This document shows positions 1 through 12,835 of a stretch of DNA of 64,000 nt, in pieces. The number at the start of each line of letters is the position of its first letter. Position 1 is the stretch's first letter. A model generated the notes under the pieces. That model ran no database searches. It had not been told where the DNA came from and was given only the letters and a program-made list of their open reading frames with translations. A program made the position numbers and the translations under genes. Source of the stretch: Nitrincola sp. (GTDB lineage: Bacteria > Pseudomonadota > Gammaproteobacteria > Pseudomonadales > Balneatricaceae); the NCBI GenBank assembly GCA_021208565.1, contig JAJOJN010000047.1:31603-95602 (forward strand), in the 5' to 3' direction.

Positions 1-291
1 AACGACAAGCGCAAGCAGTGCAACGATACCGACTAGCTTAAAGCTTCCACCAGGGCTTGGATTTCCACCAGAGGTTCCTGAACCTCCGCCAGAACCACCC
101 TTATTACCACCGAAAATACCATTTAGCCGGTCTTGTAGTTTTTGCAGCGCTTCATCCAGATCCGGTGGTCCTTGGTTGTTGTTTCCACCGCCACCACCGC
201 TATTGCGATTTCCACCGCCGGGATTTTTGTCACCGCCGCCACTCCAGGGGTCATGGTTCTTGCCATTCCCGCCAGGCTCATTCCAGGCCAT
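1..291 (-). CDS. hflK: HflK, protease modulator, N-terminal part (runs off the window start)
   Basis: Minus-strand reading from ATG at 291 gives MAWNEPGGNGKNHDPWSGGGDKNPGGGNRNSGGGGGNNNQGPPDLDEALQKLQDRLNGIFGG..., the typical Gly/Asn-rich HflK N-terminus followed by a TM start; lies next to hflX-hfq. Confidence 0.93.
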   Translation of the reverse strand, partial: MAWNEPGGNGKNHDPWSGGGDKNPGGGNRNSGGGGGNNNQGPPDLDEALQKLQDRLNGIFGGNKGGSGGGSGTSGGNPSPGGSFKLVGIVALLALVV

Positions 292-359
292 AGTGTTCTC
301 CGTTATAAGACAAATTAAAAGGGTAAAATTTTATGAACCGCAGCACTCAGATGCAACCG

Positions 360-1668
360 TTAATCGTTATCGACCACATCTGGAAAATATCGTTCCACAG
401 GTATCTGTAATCGACTTAACATCTGCCTAAAATCTTTTTGCTGTAAACGCACTCTCAAATTGATACGTCCATCTTCTTCAATCCGTTCATCAAGCACCGC
501 TTCACGAGCATAAAGCATGGATCGAAACTGACCATCCTGAGGTGACAACTCGAGCGTACCCTCAAACATACTGCCAGATAAACGCTCATTCACCGCCGCT
601 AGCAACAGATCCACACCTTGATTTTGCTGAGCAGATAACCAAACTCGGACGGGAACACCCTCCTCATCCCTATCGACTCGAGGCGAAAAATCATCAAGCA
701 AATCTATCTTATTGTAAACTAATAAGGTCGGGCGATCATCTGCACCAATTTCTTGAAGAACATCATTCACTTGCTCTATATGAGCCTGTCTTTCTTCGTC
801 ATGGGCATCGATTACATGGAGTAACAGATCAGCCTCAGCTGTTTCCTGTAACGTTGCTCTAAACGCTTCAACCAACTTGTGCGGAAGATGTCGAATAAAT
901 CCGACAGTATCCGCCAAGATCATGGGGCCGGCATCCGGTAGCTGAACTTTTCTCAGCGTTGGATCCAGCGTCGCGAAAAGTTGATCAGCAGCATAAACAT
1001 TGGCAGCCGTGATACTGTTGAACAAAGTGGATTTGCCAGCGTTGGTATAGCCGACAAGCGATACCGTCGGAATCTCTGCTCTAACACGCGCACGACGACC
1101 TTGATCTCGCTGCTTACGTACTTTATCAAGGCGCTTCAAAATCGCTTTGATCCGAGCTCGTTAATAGACGCCTATCCGTCTCGAGCTGCGTTTCACCCGG
1201 ACCACGAAGACCTATACCACCTTTTTGACGCTCAAGGTGTGTCCAACCACGAATTAGACGGGTAGACATATGTTCGAGCTGAGCCAACTCCACCTGAAGC
1301 TTACCTTCATGCGTTCGGGCTCGCTGAGCAAAAATATCCAGTATTAGACCAGTTCTATCCAACACTCGACATTTGATTTCTCGCTCAATATTTCTTTCTT
1401 GAGCAGGACTGAGAGAGTGATTAAAAATAACCAACTCAGCTTCATGCATACGAACCAACTCAGCCAACTCCTCGACTTTTCCTTTTACCCAGAAAAAAAT
1501 CGAGGACTCGGATCAGAGCGGCTTCCCAATAAAAAAACAGATAGGATCGGCACCTGCTGACAATGCCAGTTCCTCTAACTCTCTAGGGTCTTCTGCTTCC
1601 GCTTCAGAGGCTAGATCGATATGGACCAGTATTGCGCGCTCGCCTGATTCAGGACGCTCAAAAAACAA
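360..1668 (-). CDS. hflX: GTPase HflX (three apparent +1 frame breaks)
   Basis: [30 protein letters not shown] and [18 protein letters not shown] motifs; N-terminus from TTG at 1668 reads (M)[18 protein letters not shown]. Breaks at about 1155 (ttaacg), A7 1493-1499 and A7 1531-1537. Confidence 0.92.
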
Positions 1669-1677
1669 TCAGATTAC

Positions 1678-1941
<264 letters not shown>

Positions 1942-2041
1942 TCAGTCATAATATTGCGTTTAGTTATAATTCTTGATCATTACCGCTCATCAGAACCACC
2001 CAGGGATATACCGATTAGCTGCAATGCACAAAACACTATCA

Positions 2042-2984
2042 TTATATAACGCGACCCTCGATTAACTTCAAGCAATCTTGCAGGTAATTCTGCTTATTGT
2101 TCGATAAACAGTGCAAATCAGACCAACTTCGTAACCAAGTGTACTGTCGCTTAGCTAATTGGCGTGTTGCCACTATCGACTTATCTTTCATCTGCTGATA
2201 GGTCAGCTCACCTTTAAAGTAGTGCCACATCTGACGATAGCCTACACATCGAATCGAGGGCATCGTTTCGTTTAGATCACCTCGCTGATAGAGATCTGCA
2301 ACCTCTTTTTCAAAGCCTTCGTCTAACATGAGCTGAAAACGCTCAGCAATACGCTGATGCAAGACGGCTCTATCATCAGGCATTAAACCGATACAAAGTG
2401 GCTCAAAGGAGAGCTTAATCGACTCTTGCTGATCCCAATGCGATGTCATGGAACGACCAGTCAGTAAAAAAAACTTCTAACGCACGCTGAACACGCTGTG
2501 TATCCGTGGGATGAAGCCTTGCAGCCGCCACAGGATCTACTTTAGACAAATCAGCATGGAGCGCTTCAATACCTTCAGTTTTAACACGTTGGTCTAACTG
2601 AACCCTTAAAGCAGGATCAGATGCTGGCAGAGCTGCCAATCCCTTCAATAGGGCATTGAAATACATCATCGTACCGCCAACCAATAAAGGGATTCTTTGC
2701 GCTCGATGTGCTTCTTGAATCAGCCTTAATACGTCTTCTCTAAACTCAGCTGCCGAATAACTCTCCGACGCATCCTTAATATCCACGAGATGATGAGGAT
2801 AGGCACTGAGCGTTTTCGAATCTGGTTTCGCTGTACCTATATTCATACCACGATAGATCAAAGCGGAATCCACACTGATTAAAGAAACTGGCAATCGATC
2901 GGCAAGCTGCATCGCCAAGTCCGTTTTTCCGGAGGCAGTTGGACCCATTAAACAAATGGTGAGCGGTTTTGATTTACTGTCCAC
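2042..2984 (-). CDS. miaA: tRNA dimethylallyltransferase MiaA (one +1 frame break)
   Basis: [45 protein letters not shown]; both halves join if A8 at 2466-2473 is A7 ([17 protein letters not shown]). Confidence 0.94.
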
Positions 2985-4833
2985 GAAGAAATAACTTATC
3001 CAATTCTGATAGGGTCAAACTGATCCAAGTAGGTCGACCATGATTGCATTGCCCACTGCCGTTCTGTTTGCTGCCATGTCACGTAACAATGCGTTCATTT
3101 CGGTCAAGGTTAACTGTCGATTAGCACGAACAGCTCCATGACAAGCCATGGTTCCTAAGAGTTCATTAATGTGATTTTCGATTCGCTGACTTGATCCCAT
3201 CTCAACAAGATCGGCAATGACATCACGGACTAACTGTGCCACATCTGATTTTGCCAAGTAGATCGGCACCTCTCGAATCACGAGACTTTCATCACTGAGG
3301 CGCTGGAGCAAGAAGCCTAAGCGCTCAAATAGCTGAGCATGATGCTCAGCCATCTCAGCCTCTTTGCGACTCACCGATAAACTCACAGGAACCAATAGTG
3401 GCTGACTGCGCAAACGATCCTCCGAAAGCGCCTGTTTCATCCGCTCATAAACGATTCGCTCATGCGCGGCATGCATGTCTACCAAAATCAATCCCTGAGC
3501 ACTTTGCGACAAGATATACACACCATGAAGCTGTGCCAGCGCAAAACCTAATGGCGGTGTACCATCAGAAGACTGAGCCACTGGGGCGGAGTCAGCAAAA
3601 TGTGCACTTGAGGCAGACTCATTTACTAAGGAAGAGGTCTGCGGGTATAGCTGCCCATAGTGTTCAATTTGCCGCTGCACTGCAGCAGTTGAAGACACTG
3701 ATGGCACTGAAGGTGGCAGGTGAAATCGACTTTGATCAAACGTCTGTGACGGCACTGCCTGTTGCACCGAAGACGAAGGGGCTTCGAGAACACTGGCAGG
3801 TGTCATTTGCGCAATCACGCGGTGCAAAGAACGGTATATAAAGTCATGGACTAAACGACTTTCTCGGAAGCGGACTTCATGCTTCGTGGGATGAACATTG
3901 ACATCCACCAGCGCCGGATCTAATTCCAAATAAAGTACGAAAGCAGGGTGTCGGCCATTATACAGTACATCTTGATAAGCCTGACGAACCGCATGACTGA
4001 CTACTTTATCCTTAATAATTCGGCCATTGACGAAAAAGTATTGTTGATCAGCCTGACTTCTGGAATGCGTAGGCTGTGTGATCCAACCATACAAACGTAA
4101 ACCAGAGGCTTCTGCTTGCATATCAACCACTAGAGCATGCTCGATAAAAGGCTGTCCAAGCAAAAGAGATAAGCGTCTTTCCTTTTCAAGTTCGGACTGA
4201 GCTGACTTCAGTTGATAGAGTTGTTTGCCGTTGTGTCCTAGGGAGAAACTGACATCAAAACGACTCAAGGCTAAGCGTCGCACCACCTCTTCAAGATGAC
4301 CAAATTCCGTTTTTTTCTGTGCGTAAGAATTTTCGTCGAGCCGGAGTGTTAAAAAAAAAGATCCCGAACCTCAACCGAGGTGCCATAAGGATGAGCTGCA
4401 GGCGTTATTCGTGGTTCCATATCGCGCCCTTCGACCGCCACCGACCAAGCTTCCTGTTGATCCTGTGTTCTTGAGGTGAGGTTAACCGAGACACGGAACT
4501 GATACTGGCTAGTGCTTCACCGCGAAAACCCAGACTGATCACCGCTTCAAGATCTTCTAGAGCGGTAATTTTTGAGGTGGCATGACGACTTAGGGCTAAG
4601 GATAAATCTTCTTTCGGAATACCCGATCCATCATCTCGAATACGGATGAGACGAACACCCCCCTGCTCCACCTCAAGCGAAACGGTCTTGGCACCCGCAT
4701 CTAAACAGTTTTCCAACAATTCTTTGACAACTGACGCAGGTCTTTCTACCACTTCCCCCGCGGCTATCTGGTTAGCCAGTTGTGGGGAAAGTAAACGTAT
4801 GGATGACGTAGGATGATTTAATTGCCTTTGCAT
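2974..4833 (-). CDS. mutL: DNA mismatch repair protein MutL (four apparent frame breaks)
   Basis: [63 protein letters not shown]; the C-terminus [26 protein letters not shown] is recoverable only after a frame change near 3045. Confidence 0.94.
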
Positions 4834-6296
4834 TAGCCCGCAGGAATCCTTAAGACCTGACCCACACGAATCTGATCACCGTTAATTTGATTAGCGGCTC
4901 TCAATGCCGATACCGAAACACCATTTCTAACCGCAATCACCGATAGGGTATCACCGGGTTGTACTCGATGTGTTCTATCACCGCCAGCAAGCGCACCCCC
5001 TTGGCTTTTACGCCATGCTACCCAGGTCATATCAGGTGGTTTTTGCCAGAAATAATCTTTGATACCCTGCATGATCGCGCGAGCCATTCTTTGCTGATAG
5101 GCAGCCGTTCTGAGCTGAGCCTCTTCCTGCGGGTTAGTAATAAAACCCGTTTCGATCAGAATGAGGTACATCAGGTGAACGCAAGACCGCGAAGTTAGCC
5201 ATTTCCACATTAGGTTTGTGCATACGCGCAAACTGACCAATATTACTGTGAATAATATGAGCCACTTCACGACTGCCTGTGCGACTGGCGGTCATCGACA
5301 TGTCCAACAGCACACTCGCCAACACAGCGTCTTTATCTTCAAGGCTGACGTTACCGACACCCCCAATTAAGTCCGCACTATTTTCCCGATCCGCCAACCA
5401 GCGACCCATTTCACTACTCGCACCTCGCTCGGAGAGCACCCAAACCGAGGCACCTCTTGCCGTGGGTGATTTCCAACCGTCGGCATGAATCGACACAAAT
5501 AGATCGGCATTCGCCTGTCTGGCCCGAAGGACACGGTTACGCAAGCTTACAAAGTAATCGCCGTCACGAATCAACACAGCTCGGTAACCCTGCTCTGCAT
5601 CTATCAGTCGTTTTAACTCACGCGCAATGGCAAGTACAACGTCTTTTTCGCGTGTACCATTGGGGCCTATAGCACCAGGGTCTTCGCCACCATGTCCAGC
5701 ATCGATAGCGATAATAATGTCACGGAGATTGCCTTGCCCATTGGCAGGGGGTGAAGCTGTTGCAACAGGCGTGGGCGCAGGCGAGCTACTAGTGGTGCTG
5801 TTTGCAGAGGCATTAGAATCTGATGAGTTAGAAACTGGCTGTGATGACGCCGATGGATTAGCAGCAGGCTGTGTTGCGGTCGCCAGCGTATTTGCAGGGT
5901 TTCTAGGTCGATCACCAAGCGATGACCAAATTGATCATTTGGCGGCAAGGTAAAACTATTGGGTTTCACATTCGATTTCAGGTCCAGAACAATACGCAGC
6001 GTACCATTGCTGTGACTGTGACGAATACTGGCCACTGGACTGTCACCAAGGGACAAATGCTCAAATTCGGTCTTCAAACGGGCATTACTAACATCCACCA
6101 CGACACGATCAGGCCCTTCCAGTCTAAACAATCGATGTTCAACTGGCGCACTCAAATCAAATACTAAACGCGTATTATCAGGCGCCAGCCACGCACGAAC
6201 ACCTTGCACGTCGACATTCGCCAAAGCAAAGGCCGGCATCATGGTAAACATGAGCAACATCAACCAAATCAATATTGTGCGAGTATTTACTTTCAC
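4833..6296 (-). CDS. amiB: N-acetylmuramoyl-L-alanine amidase AmiB type with AMIN and LysM domains (two frame breaks)
   Basis: AMIN-like N-terminus, [42 protein letters not shown], Lys[43 protein letters not shown]. Confidence 0.92.
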
Positions 6297-6305
6297 AATG
6301 TGCGC

Positions 6306-6779
6306 TTACCCATTCAATTTACTTACTATTCTATCGGCAATGATACACCCTTTTTGAGTATTTTTTGACCATTTTATTTCTCTTCCTCGATTTTTTTCAC
6401 TTAAACAAAGTTCGATATCCGCTAGAGGTAACACACCCTGTCCCCTTTCGGGCCATTCGATTAAACAGAGCGCATTCTGGTCAAAGTAATCACGAATACC
6501 GAGAAATTCCAGTTCCTCTGGATCGCCTAATCGATAGAGATCAAAATGATAGACCGTTATATCGTCAAACTCGTAGGGCTCAACGAGTGTATAAGTCGGA
6601 CTCTTAACCGCACCTTGATGACCCCAATAAGAGATCACGCCACGACAAAAGGTTGTTTTTCCCATACCCAAATTTCCTTTCAGAAAAACAACAGCGCCCT
6701 CATTGCCGACGGCTTCCGCAAAAAGTCGTCCAAATTCAACAGTCGCTTGATCATCTTCAAGAAATGCACAGTTACTCAA
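6306..6779 (-). CDS. tsaE: tRNA threonylcarbamoyladenosine biosynthesis ATPase TsaE
   Basis: FLKGNLGMGKTTFCRGVI, KSPTYTLVEPYE, HFDLYRLGDPEELEFLGIRDYF. Confidence 0.95.
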   Translation of the reverse strand: MSNCAFLEDDQATVEFGRLFAEAVGNEGAVVFLKGNLGMGKTTFCRGVISYWGHQGAVKSPTYTLVEPYEFDDITVYHFDLYRLGDPEELEFLGIRDYFDQNALCLIEWPERGQGVLPLADIELCLSEKNRGREIKWSKNTQKGCIIADRIVSKLNG

Positions 6780-6783
6780 CGAC

Positions 6784-8292
6784 TCACTCCTGCTTGTTAT
6801 TCAAAATAAAGGGTAATTGATCGATCAAGTCTGAGGCTAGAAGTCCTCGTTCACCTAAGGTCATCGCACACCTATCAGCTGCCTGAGCATGCACAAAAAC
6901 ACCGATTCTAGCAGCATCTACCGCTTTAAGACCCTGCGCCATTAGACCGCTAATGATACCTGCCAGCACATCCCCCATTCCACCACTGGCCATACCGGGA
7001 TTACCATCACTACAAAGATGAATGACATCACCATCAAAAAGTCAGCGTTCCAGCACCTTTTAAGCACCACTACACCGCCATAACGCTGCTGTAATACGCG
7101 CACAGCCGCAAATCGATCTTGCTGTACTTCTGCCACATCCCAGCCAAGGAGTTCCGCCGCTTCTCTTGGATGCGGGGTAATCACTCGTTTAGGATGCAAC
7201 ACTGGGTTTTTAGCCAAGTAACGCAATGCATCCGCATCTAATACCTGAGGCAAACTGCTTTCGAGGACAGCTTGCATGACGCTATCACTCCAGGATGAGT
7301 CACCTAAACCTGGACCTGCCACTATCACAGAAGCTCGGGCTAACATCTGCTGCAAAGCGTGACTCTGAGTAACACCCCTTGCCATAATCTCTGGCTGGCG
7401 TGTTAAGGCTGCCAAGACATGTTCCGGGCGCGTTGCTAGCGAGGTCAGGCCCGCACCACTTCTTGCAGCGCTCTGTGCCGCCATAATGGCCGCACCCCCC
7501 ATCCCCTCGGCACCCCCCAATAACCAGTAGATGACCAAAATTTCCTTTATGAGCTGAGCGTTGGCGCGCGGGTAATAACTCCAACAGATCTTGATGTTCC
7601 GTTCGAAACACACTGACCGGCACTCTCTCATAGAGTTCATCAGGAACACGTAAATTATCAAAGTAGAGTTCACCGACGTAATCTACCCCCTGATGCGTTA
7701 GCAGTCCCTGTTTAACACCGATAAAGGTCAGCGTCGCCTGTGCCCGCACACAGACACCTAACACTGTTCCGGTATCGCTGCACAAACCAGAAGGGATATC
7801 GACCGAAACAACCGGTTTATTCTGCTGATTTAGCTTGCTGATAGCCTCTCGAACACTCCCTCTGACATCCCCCTTAAGCCCTGTGCCCAGTATTGCATCT
7901 ACAATCAAGTCACCCTGGAATTCAATATAGGGCTGCCATGCTTGCCACTGCACACCTAAACTTTCAGCCCAACGAAACGCGTCTAGCGCCTCTCCCGCCA
8001 ATTGTTCTTCAAAGGGGTGGTGGCCAAAGGTCAACACCTGAACTTGAATACCCTGCTGCTGAGCCAAGCCAGCCACGATGAAACCATCTCCACCATTATT
8101 GCCAGATCCACATAACAGTGTGATAGATCGACTCTCAGGCCATCGACGCTGAATCAGCGCAAAGAGTGCATGGCCCGCTCGCTGCATCAGACGAAATCCA
8201 GGGATAGCAAACGCTTGCGTTGCCAAATGATCTAAAGCACGTGTCTGCTCGGCCGTGTATACTGTGGCTGGCAGTGTGGTTCGACTCATCAT
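6784..8292 (-). CDS. nnr: Bifunctional NAD(P)H-hydrate epimerase/dehydratase (YjeF) (three +1 frame breaks)
   Basis: Epimerase: LLCGSGNNGGDGFIVAGLA; dehydratase: RSAHKGNFGHLLVIGGAEGMGGAAIMAA and MASGGMGDVLAGIISGLMAQG; breaks at C6 7513-7518, about 7061 and about 7038. Confidence 0.9.
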
Positions 8293-8328
8293 GCTAATAT
8301 CTCCTTAACCTTTGATATCTATTCTGTC

Positions 8329-9466
8329 ATGCGTAACGAACAGAGCAAGCAAAATCATCCACTTCAAGACACTATTGAGATGGAACAACTCGCTAAGCAG
8401 ATAAAAGCCTGGGCACTTGAACTTGGTTTTGCTCATTGCGGCATCACAGGCACCGACCTTTCTTCAGAAGCGGAGCACCTACAAAGCTGGTTGAGTGAAG
8501 GGATGCAGGGTGAGATGCAATGGCTGGGGGAACATCAAGAGAAACGCTTAGATGCCGCAAAGCTTCACCCCAATACACAACGGATTATCAGCGTTCGAAT
8601 GGACTATTTACCTGCCGACGTTCAAACACTCAGCATTCTTGAAAACCCTGATAAAGCGTATATTGCCCGTTACACGCTGGGACGCGATTATCACAAAATT
8701 GATGAGAAAGCGGCTCAAAGCGCTGGGTGAAAAAATTCAATCACATTTACAGCAATCGCTAGTATTCCGCCCTTTTGTAGATAGTGCTCCCGTTCTTGAA
8801 CGCCCTATTGCTCGCAATGCTGGACTTGGCTGGATAGGCAAACACACACTACTCCTGACAAGAGAAGCGGGATCTTGGTTTTTCTTGGGAGAACTATTCA
8901 TTAATCTTCCCTTGCCGCTGGACCCACCAGAGCTGAAAAGCCACTGCGGGAAATGCACATCCTGTTTAGATATCTGCCCTACGCAAGCCTTCCCCAAACC
9001 CTACGTGCTAGATGCGCGACGCTGCATTTCCTATCTTACCATCGAACACAAGGGCTCAATCCCCGAGTCACTGAGAAAACCCATGGGAAACCGTGTATTC
9101 GGTTGCGATGACTGCCAGCTTTTTTGCCCTTGGAACCGTTTTGCTCAATCCAGTACAGAAGATGATTTCAAGCCACGTCATCAGCTGGATGACATCGACC
9201 TGTTGACGCTCTTTACATGGGATGAAGCGACTTTTTTAAAAAACACTGAAGGATCGGCTATCCGACGAACAGGCTATGAAGGCTGGCAAAGGAACCTAGC
9301 CGTTGCCTTGGGCAACAGCACGGGCGGTGAACAGATTATCGCCGCCTTAGAACAACGGCTCAGCGACCAAGACTGCTCAACCCTATTGGCTGAGCATATT
9401 CGATGGGCACTTGATCAGCTTACAAACGGAACAGGTTGCGACGATAGTAACGCAACTCCTCAATAG
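8329..9466 (+). CDS. queG: Epoxyqueuosine reductase QueG (one +1 frame break)
   Basis: [11 protein letters not shown]...[27 protein letters not shown]; 4Fe-4S motifs [16 protein letters not shown] and [11 protein letters not shown]; break in AAAA at about 8696. Confidence 0.93.
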
Positions 9467-9962
9467 ACTCGCGTATATCATCTAGAGCCAGATGAGCACC
9501 TTTTTTCTTAAAGCCATCCATAATAGATGGCTTCCAACGCTTGGCTAACTCTTTAATGGTGCTGACATCAATATTGCGATAATGAAAGTGAGCTTCAAGC
9601 TCAGGCATATATTTGACCAAAAAGCGACGATCCTGACCGATGCTGTTGCCACACATTGGCGATACACCCTTATCCGTATGCTGTCTCAAGAAAGCTAACA
9701 TCTGCTGCTGAGCTTCAGCCTCAGTTGTCTTACTTTCTCTGACTCTCGCTGTCAGCCCTGACTGACCATGCTGACGAGTACACCATTCATCCATCTGCGC
9801 CAACAGACTATCAGGCTGATGCACAGTGATCACATGACTTTCCGCGATTAAATTTAAATCGACATCCGTTACGATAGCTGCCATTTCAATGATGCGATCT
9901 TTTTCCGGATCAAGACCTGTCATTTCCAAGTCAATCCATAGCAGGCTAGTTTCACGGGGCAT
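9420..9962 (-). CDS. orn: Oligoribonuclease
   Basis: [70 protein letters not shown]. Confidence 0.97.
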   Translation of the reverse strand: MPRETSLLWIDLEMTGLDPEKDRIIEMAAIVTDVDLNLIAESHVITVHQPDSLLAQMDEWCTRQHGQSGLTARVRESKTTEAEAQQQMLAFLRQHTDKGVSPMCGNSIGQDRRFLVKYMPELEAHFHYRNIDVSTIKELAKRWKPSIMDGFKKKGAHLALDDIRESIEELRYYRRNLFRL

Positions 9963-10092
9963 GCATCTTTCTCCTGAGTTGACGTTACATCGTCTGACTG
10001 TATTAATTCTGCGCTATAGAGTACCTTATTGACACTCAAGAACGAAGTCCATTCAGCATCGCATTCATTAGATCAGGAAAACCACTTTACCC

Positions 10093-11118
10093 ATGAGCAA
10101 ACGCAAGGTGACCCGCCGACAAGCTTGGCGTATCGATAAAATTCAGGAAGAGCGGGCAAATCGCGCTCAACGCCGTGATTCTCAAATAGAGAAGCAATTG
10201 TCCGGTGGTGAATTAGGACCTGAACAGCCTGGATTGATCATTTCTCACTATGGCAAACAGGTTGATATCGAAGTTTTAACGGGTTCACATGCTGGTGAAA
10301 TCGTGCGCTGTCATTTACGTACCCATCTGGGACAACTGGTCACGGGTGATGAGGTTATTTGGTGTCGCTCACCCGATGGCGGAGTTGTGGTCGCTGTTCA
10401 ACCGCGTAAAAGCCAACTACAACGCCCCAACAATTATGGCGAACTCAAACCGGTGGCGGCGAACATTGATCAAATTATCATTACCCTTGCACCTGAACCG
10501 AGGGCTCACCCAAACCTGATTGACCGTTACCTCATTGCCTGTGAACGTTCAGAAATAGAGCCCATTTTACTGCTAAACAAAACAGATTTAATTAATGAAG
10601 AAAATGCTCAATGGCTGATGCCGATGATGGAAATTTATCAGCAGATAGGCTATCGCATTATTCATACTTCAGCAGGACGTGAAGAATCACTGAGAGCCTT
10701 AAAAGAACAACTCAATGATCGAGTGAGTGTCTTTGTCGGTCAATCAGGGGTTGGCAAATCCTCTTTGATAAATGCGCTATTGCCGGGCATCGACTTAAAA
10801 GTGGGTGAACTATCTGAACAAAGCGGCAAAGGACGCCACACAACAACTACCGCACGCCTTTTCCATATGCCTGATGGAGGTGACTTGATCGACTCACCAG
10901 GGATTCGCGAGTTTGGCATGTGGCACATGGATGAAGCAGAGGTACTCGAGGGTTTTGTCGAATTCAGACCTTTCATAGGTCACTGTCGCTTTAGAGATTG
11001 CCAGCATCAACATGAGCCTGGTTGTGCGCTTTTAAAGGCAGTTGAAGATGGAGAAATTACCGAACAGCGGTTCCGTAGCTATCGAATGATTATTAACTCC
11101 ATGAACGAAACGCTGTAA
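10093..11118 (+). CDS. rsgA: Ribosome small subunit GTPase RsgA
   Basis: FVGQSGVGKSSLINALLPG, RHTTTTARLFHMPDGGDLIDSPGIREFGM, zinc motif CRFRDCQHQHEPGC. Confidence 0.97.
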   Translation: MSKRKVTRRQAWRIDKIQEERANRAQRRDSQIEKQLSGGELGPEQPGLIISHYGKQVDIEVLTGSHAGEIVRCHLRTHLGQLVTGDEVIWCRSPDGGVVVAVQPRKSQLQRPNNYGELKPVAANIDQIIITLAPEPRAHPNLIDRYLIACERSEIEPILLLNKTDLINEENAQWLMPMMEIYQQIGYRIIHTSAGREESLRALKEQLNDRVSVFVGQSGVGKSSLINALLPGIDLKVGELSEQSGKGRHTTTTARLFHMPDGGDLIDSPGIREFGMWHMDEAEVLEGFVEFRPFIGHCRFRDCQHQHEPGCALLKAVEDGEITEQRFRSYRMIINSMNETL

Positions 11119-11145
11119 ACTGATTGTATCTCTGGCCAGTCGAGT

Positions 11146-12832
11146 ATGCAGATGTCACCAAAATCGTTATCACCCAAAAGCATTGAGGAATGGCTAGACT
11201 TTTTTAAGGATAAACCGATTCCTGTCAGAGCCAGTACCCTTGTACGTTTACGAAAAGAGCTCGATTCGCCCAAAAGCAACCTATTAAGTTTAGCGCCGAT
11301 TATCAAACTCGACCCTTTGATGGTGCTTCAAGTAACCCGTGATGCTCAAGCTCTTCTAGCCACGAAGTCAGCCAAAGTAGCTAGCATTGATCACGCTGTA
11401 CAAACGCTTGGATTTGATCGAATTCAAAAGCTATTGAAGAGTTTAGACCCCTTTAAACTCAATCCCTCAAGTACCATACACACCATGTTTATGCGGGCTG
11501 TAGCTGATAGCCATCATGCCGCCACACAAGCAGCAGAGTTTGCACGACTGAAACACCTCCCTCAGGTGGAAGAGATAAAACTAGCGGCTCTACTCTATGG
11601 CTCGATTCACTGGCTGGCTTGGCTTTACGCTCCTCTTCACAAGGAGGCTTATCAACGAAAAGTCCTTCAGGAGGGTGTTGATGTTGCCTTGGCAGAGTTC
11701 GACGTTTTTGGCTGCACGCTACAAGCTGTCGGACACCACTGGGCTAAAAAAACTTAATTTACCCGAATTGACTGTAACCGCCTTGAGTCACGACACCTCC
11801 CCCTCCTCCGACCTGCTCGCAAAACTGCATATGAAAGCGATGGGTGATCCCAGATTAGAGGGAGATGACTTAAGGGAAATTAACCATTTTTTCCAGCAAC
11901 CCTACTTCCCGGTCAAACTGTCTAACTGGTTGGCTCTGACGGCTACCAGAGGTTGGAACACTCAAAAAGCCAAACGGCTTTACGAAATTATCAGTGATTA
12001 TCTCGGGATGGAAAAGGATTCAACCCTAGCTCATCTGCATCGTTTGTGTGCCGAGTCAGCGCGTGAATATGCTCAACCTGGCGTTCTTTCACCGGCCAGT
12101 GAAATGCTGTTATTACCGAGTAAGAGCCAGACGTTTTTAGGAATGCTATCAGACAAGGAACGGGAGCAACTCGATGCTAAAGTGCCTGTGGTCACACAAG
12201 AGGTAACCCGCCCTGCAAACACTTCTTCTGAGGCAAATGCCGCCATTAAGAAGGCTCGGCAGACAGCTCAGAACCCCCAGAAAACAACAGCTATTCCTGA
12301 TTCCTATCTCGATAAACCTTTATTCGAGTCAATCTACGCCGAATTGCAGGCACTCGGGAACAGTGATAAAACCCATTTCGTTAAAGCAGGACATATTATC
12401 AAGCAGCTCCACCGAGGTCTTGCTGAAGGGCTCGGTATCCAACGGGTGATTATTTTCCAAGTCGTTCAAAAAGAGCAGCGACTAATACCCTTACTCAGTT
12501 CAGGATTTAATCCAGATGCTGCCTTAAAAAGCTATCAACAAGATCTCAAAATTCCGAGTCTATTTAAACGGGCACTCGCTAAGCCAACCTTTGTGTGGTT
12601 TTCGAGTGAAAATAGTCAAACGCCTTATGCCATTGATACCCAGTCAATTTGAGCGTGTCATGCCGGTGAATGACTGGCTGATGATGTCTCTTTTTGACCT
12701 AAGGGCGCTATAGTGATCATTTACGCCGATCACGGGCACGATGCCTTACCTTTGAATCACTTTTTGGCTGAAGGCTTTAAAGTGTTATGCACAAGCGCCA
12801 ATCAAGCCTTAAAAAAACTTACCACAGGATAA
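11146..12832 (+). CDS. HDOD-domain protein, signalling-like (about three frame breaks)
   Basis: HDOD-like IIKLDPLMVLQVTRDAQALL...SIDHAVQTLGFDRIQKLL; C-terminal part continues as FERVMPVNDWLMMSLFDPKGAIVIIYADHGHDALPLNHFLAEGFKVLCTSANQALKKLTTG after frame correction. Confidence 0.65.
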
Positions 12833-12835
12833 ACA

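Noticed and set aside
57-430. Plus-strand ORFs 57-293 and 176-430 (Pro/His-rich)
   Set aside because: Antisense shadow of the Gly/Asn-rich start of hflK on the minus strand.
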